Of a stretch of DNA of 7,416 bases, positions 5,654 through 7,416 are shown piece after piece; the stretch's first letter is position 1; each line of letters begins with the position of its first letter. Source of the stretch: an uncultured Saprospiraceae bacterium (GTDB lineage Bacteria > Bacteroidota > Bacteroidia > Chitinophagales > Saprospiraceae); contig CALLAG010000257.1 of the NCBI GenBank assembly GCA_938002705.1, positions 1 through 7,416 of the forward strand, in the 5' to 3' direction. The notes beneath the pieces were generated by a model. It saw only the letters and a list, made by a program, of their open reading frames with translations, did not search any database and was not told where the DNA came from. A program made the translations under genes and the position numbers.

Positions 5654-6651
5654 AAGCCTATAGAATATTATGCTTGACTGACCACTCAGGACATTCTCAA
5701 GAGAACTCCGTCTATGCGATCCTAAATGAGCTATTCGTACATCAGCGATGCAAAGAAGTCATCGTCGCTAGCAGAGGAGACGAAGCAAACACCAGCTTTT
5801 TCAAACACTATAATTTTGACGAAATCAGAGGGACTATAGTCAGTTCCAGTTTTGGTTACGATAAAGACGGCAAGTCATATTATGAAAATTCTAAGGTCTA
5901 TAAAACCGCCGATTTTGACATAGTACTTATGAGACTTCCTCGTCCTATGAGTGATGACTTCTTATTAGGTCTCAAGGACAAATTCAAAACCAAAATATTC
6001 ATCAATGACCCTTTTGGGATGATCTCATGTAGCAGTAAAGCTTTCTTATTAAATTTTCCAGAGCTCTGCCCACCTATCAAGCTCTGTCATTCCATAGAAG
6101 ATATTACTGCATTCACAAGTCAATATGATACTGTCCTTAAGCCACTTAGAGATTATGGCGGTAGAGGCTTACTTAAGATCACAGGACAGATAGTCCACGA
6201 CGGGACGTCATATCACGCAACAGACAGATACTTATCCTCGATCGAAAAGAACATCGAAAAAGATGGCTATATCGCTATGAAATATCTAGAAAATGTAGGT
6301 CAAGGAGATAAGCGGCTTATAGTAGTAGGCGGAGAGATCATGGCAGCTTCCCTAAGGCTTCCTCCTGACAATTCTTGGCTATGTAATGTGGCATTAGGTG
6401 GTACTTCCGTACCAGCAGAAGCGACAGAAAAAGAAAAACATATCGTTAAGACAATCAACCCCTTATTAGAAGACAACGGCATTCTTATATACGGTGTAGA
6501 CACATTAGTCGGAGATGATAATACCAGAGTCCTCTCTGAAATTAATACCCTAAGCATAGGTGGATTTCCACAATCAGAAAAACAAACGGGTAGACCGATA
6601 ATCAAGGAAACATTAAATAAATTAATAGAATACGCAGATGCAAGATTTTGA
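5650..6651 (+). CDS. GshB/RimK-type ATP-grasp ligase, 333 aa
   Basis: Resembles prokaryotic glutathione synthetase, which joins a carboxylate to an amine through an acyl phosphate. The N-terminal substrate-domain part carries MRLPRPMSDDF (94-104) and INDPFGM (118-124), matching the GshB regions MRKDPP and IN-P. The ATP-grasp domain shows KPLRDYGGRG (164-173, lysine and glycine loop), KYLENVGQGDKR (211-222), LRLPP (235-239), NVALGG (246-251) and the metal-binding SEIN (296-299, with E297 and N299). The length is close to the roughly 315 aa of GshB. The partner is not a glutamate-cysteine ligase, so true glutathione synthesis is not shown and no gene symbol is given. It overlaps its upstream neighbour by 4 bp (ATGA) and its downstream neighbour by 14 bp in another frame, so the three proteins are probably made together. 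All expected nucleotide-site residues appear present. Confidence 0.85.
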   Translation: MKAYRILCLTDHSGHSQENSVYAILNELFVHQRCKEVIVASRGDEANTSFFKHYNFDEIRGTIVSSSFGYDKDGKSYYENSKVYKTADFDIVLMRLPRPMSDDFLLGLKDKFKTKIFINDPFGMISCSSKAFLLNFPELCPPIKLCHSIEDITAFTSQYDTVLKPLRDYGGRGLLKITGQIVHDGTSYHATDRYLSSIEKNIEKDGYIAMKYLENVGQGDKRLIVVGGEIMAASLRLPPDNSWLCNVALGGTSVPAEATEKEKHIVKTINPLLEDNGILIYGVDTLVGDDNTRVLSEINTLSIGGFPQSEKQTGRPIIKETLNKLIEYADARF

Positions 6652-7416
6652 TATTGATATAAAAACACACGAGAGATTTAATATAGAGGATACACCTAAA
6701 GGGACGATAAAGTATCATTGGCTGAAAATTATTTCTGATGGTTTTAGTAATCCTATTAGCATTCCTCTCATAGTGGCAAGAGGTGTACAAGATGGCCCGA
6801 CAGTCGGCATTACCGCAGCTGTACATGGTAATGAACTTAATGGTATACCCGTCATACAAAGACTATTCACAGAGATAGACATCAACGATCTCAAAGGAAC
6901 CATCATAGGTGTACCCGTAGTCAATGTGCCATCTTATATGCGTAAGCAAAGAAGATTCAATGATGGTACAGATCTCAATCATATTATGCCTGGTAAGAGA
7001 AATGGCAACTTAAGTCAAGTCTATGCCTATAGATTCATGGATAGACTGGTCAAGCACTTTGATTATCTGATAGATCTACATACGGCATCATTCGGTAGGA
7101 TCAATTCTTACTATGTAAGAGCAGATATGAGTACTGAATCTACTAAGAAGCTAGCATTGCTGCAGAATGCTGACATCATAGTACACAATCCACCATCAGA
7201 TGGCACGCTGAGAGGTGCTGCTGCAGAACTTAACATTCCTGCGATTACAATAGAAGTAGGGAACCCAAGTATATTCCAGAAGCGACTGATCAAAAGTGGT
7301 ATCATAGGCATACACAATGTACTGAGTCACTTAGATATGATAGATGATGAGATCGTCACTACTGAGAAGGTAACTCAACTGTGTAATAGGTCCTACTGGC
7401 TATATACGGATAGAGG
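6638..7416 (+). CDS. M14 aspartoacylase/succinylglutamate desuccinylase-like hydrolase (3' end outside window)
   Basis: A zinc-dependent amide hydrolase of the AstE/ASPA branch of the M14 carboxypeptidase fold, which removes acyl groups from amino acids or peptides. Visible motifs are HGNEL (63-67, zinc ligands H63 and E66), DLNHIMPG (112-119, the substrate-binding DLNR region), IDLHT (145-149, third zinc ligand H148) and ITIEVG (203-208, general base E206). The spacing fits the family. The usual Arg of DLNR is His115 here, a possible sign of altered substrate choice. The ATG at 6638 lies inside the preceding gene, overlapping it by 14 bp. An in-frame start further down would cut into the N-terminal strand region, so this one is preferred. 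The reading frame is open to the last base of the window, with 259 codons and no stop. There is no signal peptide, so it should be cytosolic. The context suggests it acts on the product or precursor of the two ligases. Confidence 0.88.
   Translation, partial: MQDFDIDIKTHERFNIEDTPKGTIKYHWLKIISDGFSNPISIPLIVARGVQDGPTVGITAAVHGNELNGIPVIQRLFTEIDINDLKGTIIGVPVVNVPSYMRKQRRFNDGTDLNHIMPGKRNGNLSQVYAYRFMDRLVKHFDYLIDLHTASFGRINSYYVRADMSTESTKKLALLQNADIIVHNPPSDGTLRGAAAELNIPAITIEVGNPSIFQKRLIKSGIIGIHNVLSHLDMIDDEIVTTEKVTQLCNRSYWLYTDR

Noticed and set aside
5650..6651. Naming the second ATP-grasp gene gshB
   Set aside because: GshB-like motifs are clear, but no glutamate-cysteine ligase is adjacent, and the neighbours point to another product. 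Substrate cannot be read from the nucleotide-site motifs.
6300..6859. Minus-strand open frames at 6300-6668 and 6602-6859 as genes
   Set aside because: They lie opposite well-supported motifs of the GshB-like and M14 genes, overlap each other, and show no family features, start signals or promoter. They are antisense shadows.
7111..7317. 68-aa minus-strand frame near the window end
   Set aside because: It is antisense to the zinc-ligand and IEVG region of the M14 hydrolase, and has no independent support.

Overview
The window looks like AT-rich chromosomal DNA from a member of the Bacteroidota. The support is the Bacteroidetes-style YgiQ-family radical SAM protein, the near absence of Shine-Dalgarno sequences, TAnnTTTG-like -7 promoter boxes, and heavy use of ATA and AGA codons. 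Assignment below phylum is not possible from sequence alone. No tRNA, rRNA, CRISPR array, transposase or phage gene is visible.

Layout. Positions 1-424 hold no gene but are rich in inverted repeats, including a 72-nt imperfect hairpin with 17-nt arms (213-284). Three genes then run on the minus strand: a 145-aa helical protein of unknown function (425-862), a 644-aa YgiQ-family radical SAM protein (1098-3032) and a 259-aa multi-spanning membrane protein (3124-3903). A 307-bp AT-rich divergent region (3904-4210) follows. It contains a perfect 18-bp palindrome next to a candidate promoter. Three overlapping genes on the plus strand fill the rest: an ATP-grasp protein whose motifs occur in circularly permuted order (4211-5653), a GshB-like ATP-grasp ligase (5650-6651), and an M14 aspartoacylase/succinylglutamate desuccinylase-like metallohydrolase cut by the window end (6638 onwards).

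The plus-strand trio is the most interesting part. Its genes overlap by 4 and 14 bp, so they are almost certainly co-transcribed and translationally coupled. Two ATP-dependent carboxylate-amine ligases of different architecture plus a zinc amide hydrolase suggest a small pathway that builds, then trims or recycles, a peptide-like metabolite or a peptide tag. The product cannot be read from the sequence. A second notable point is the shared motif TAnnTTTATAC upstream of three of the genes. In two of them it lies so close to the ATG that leaderless or nearly leaderless transcripts are plausible.
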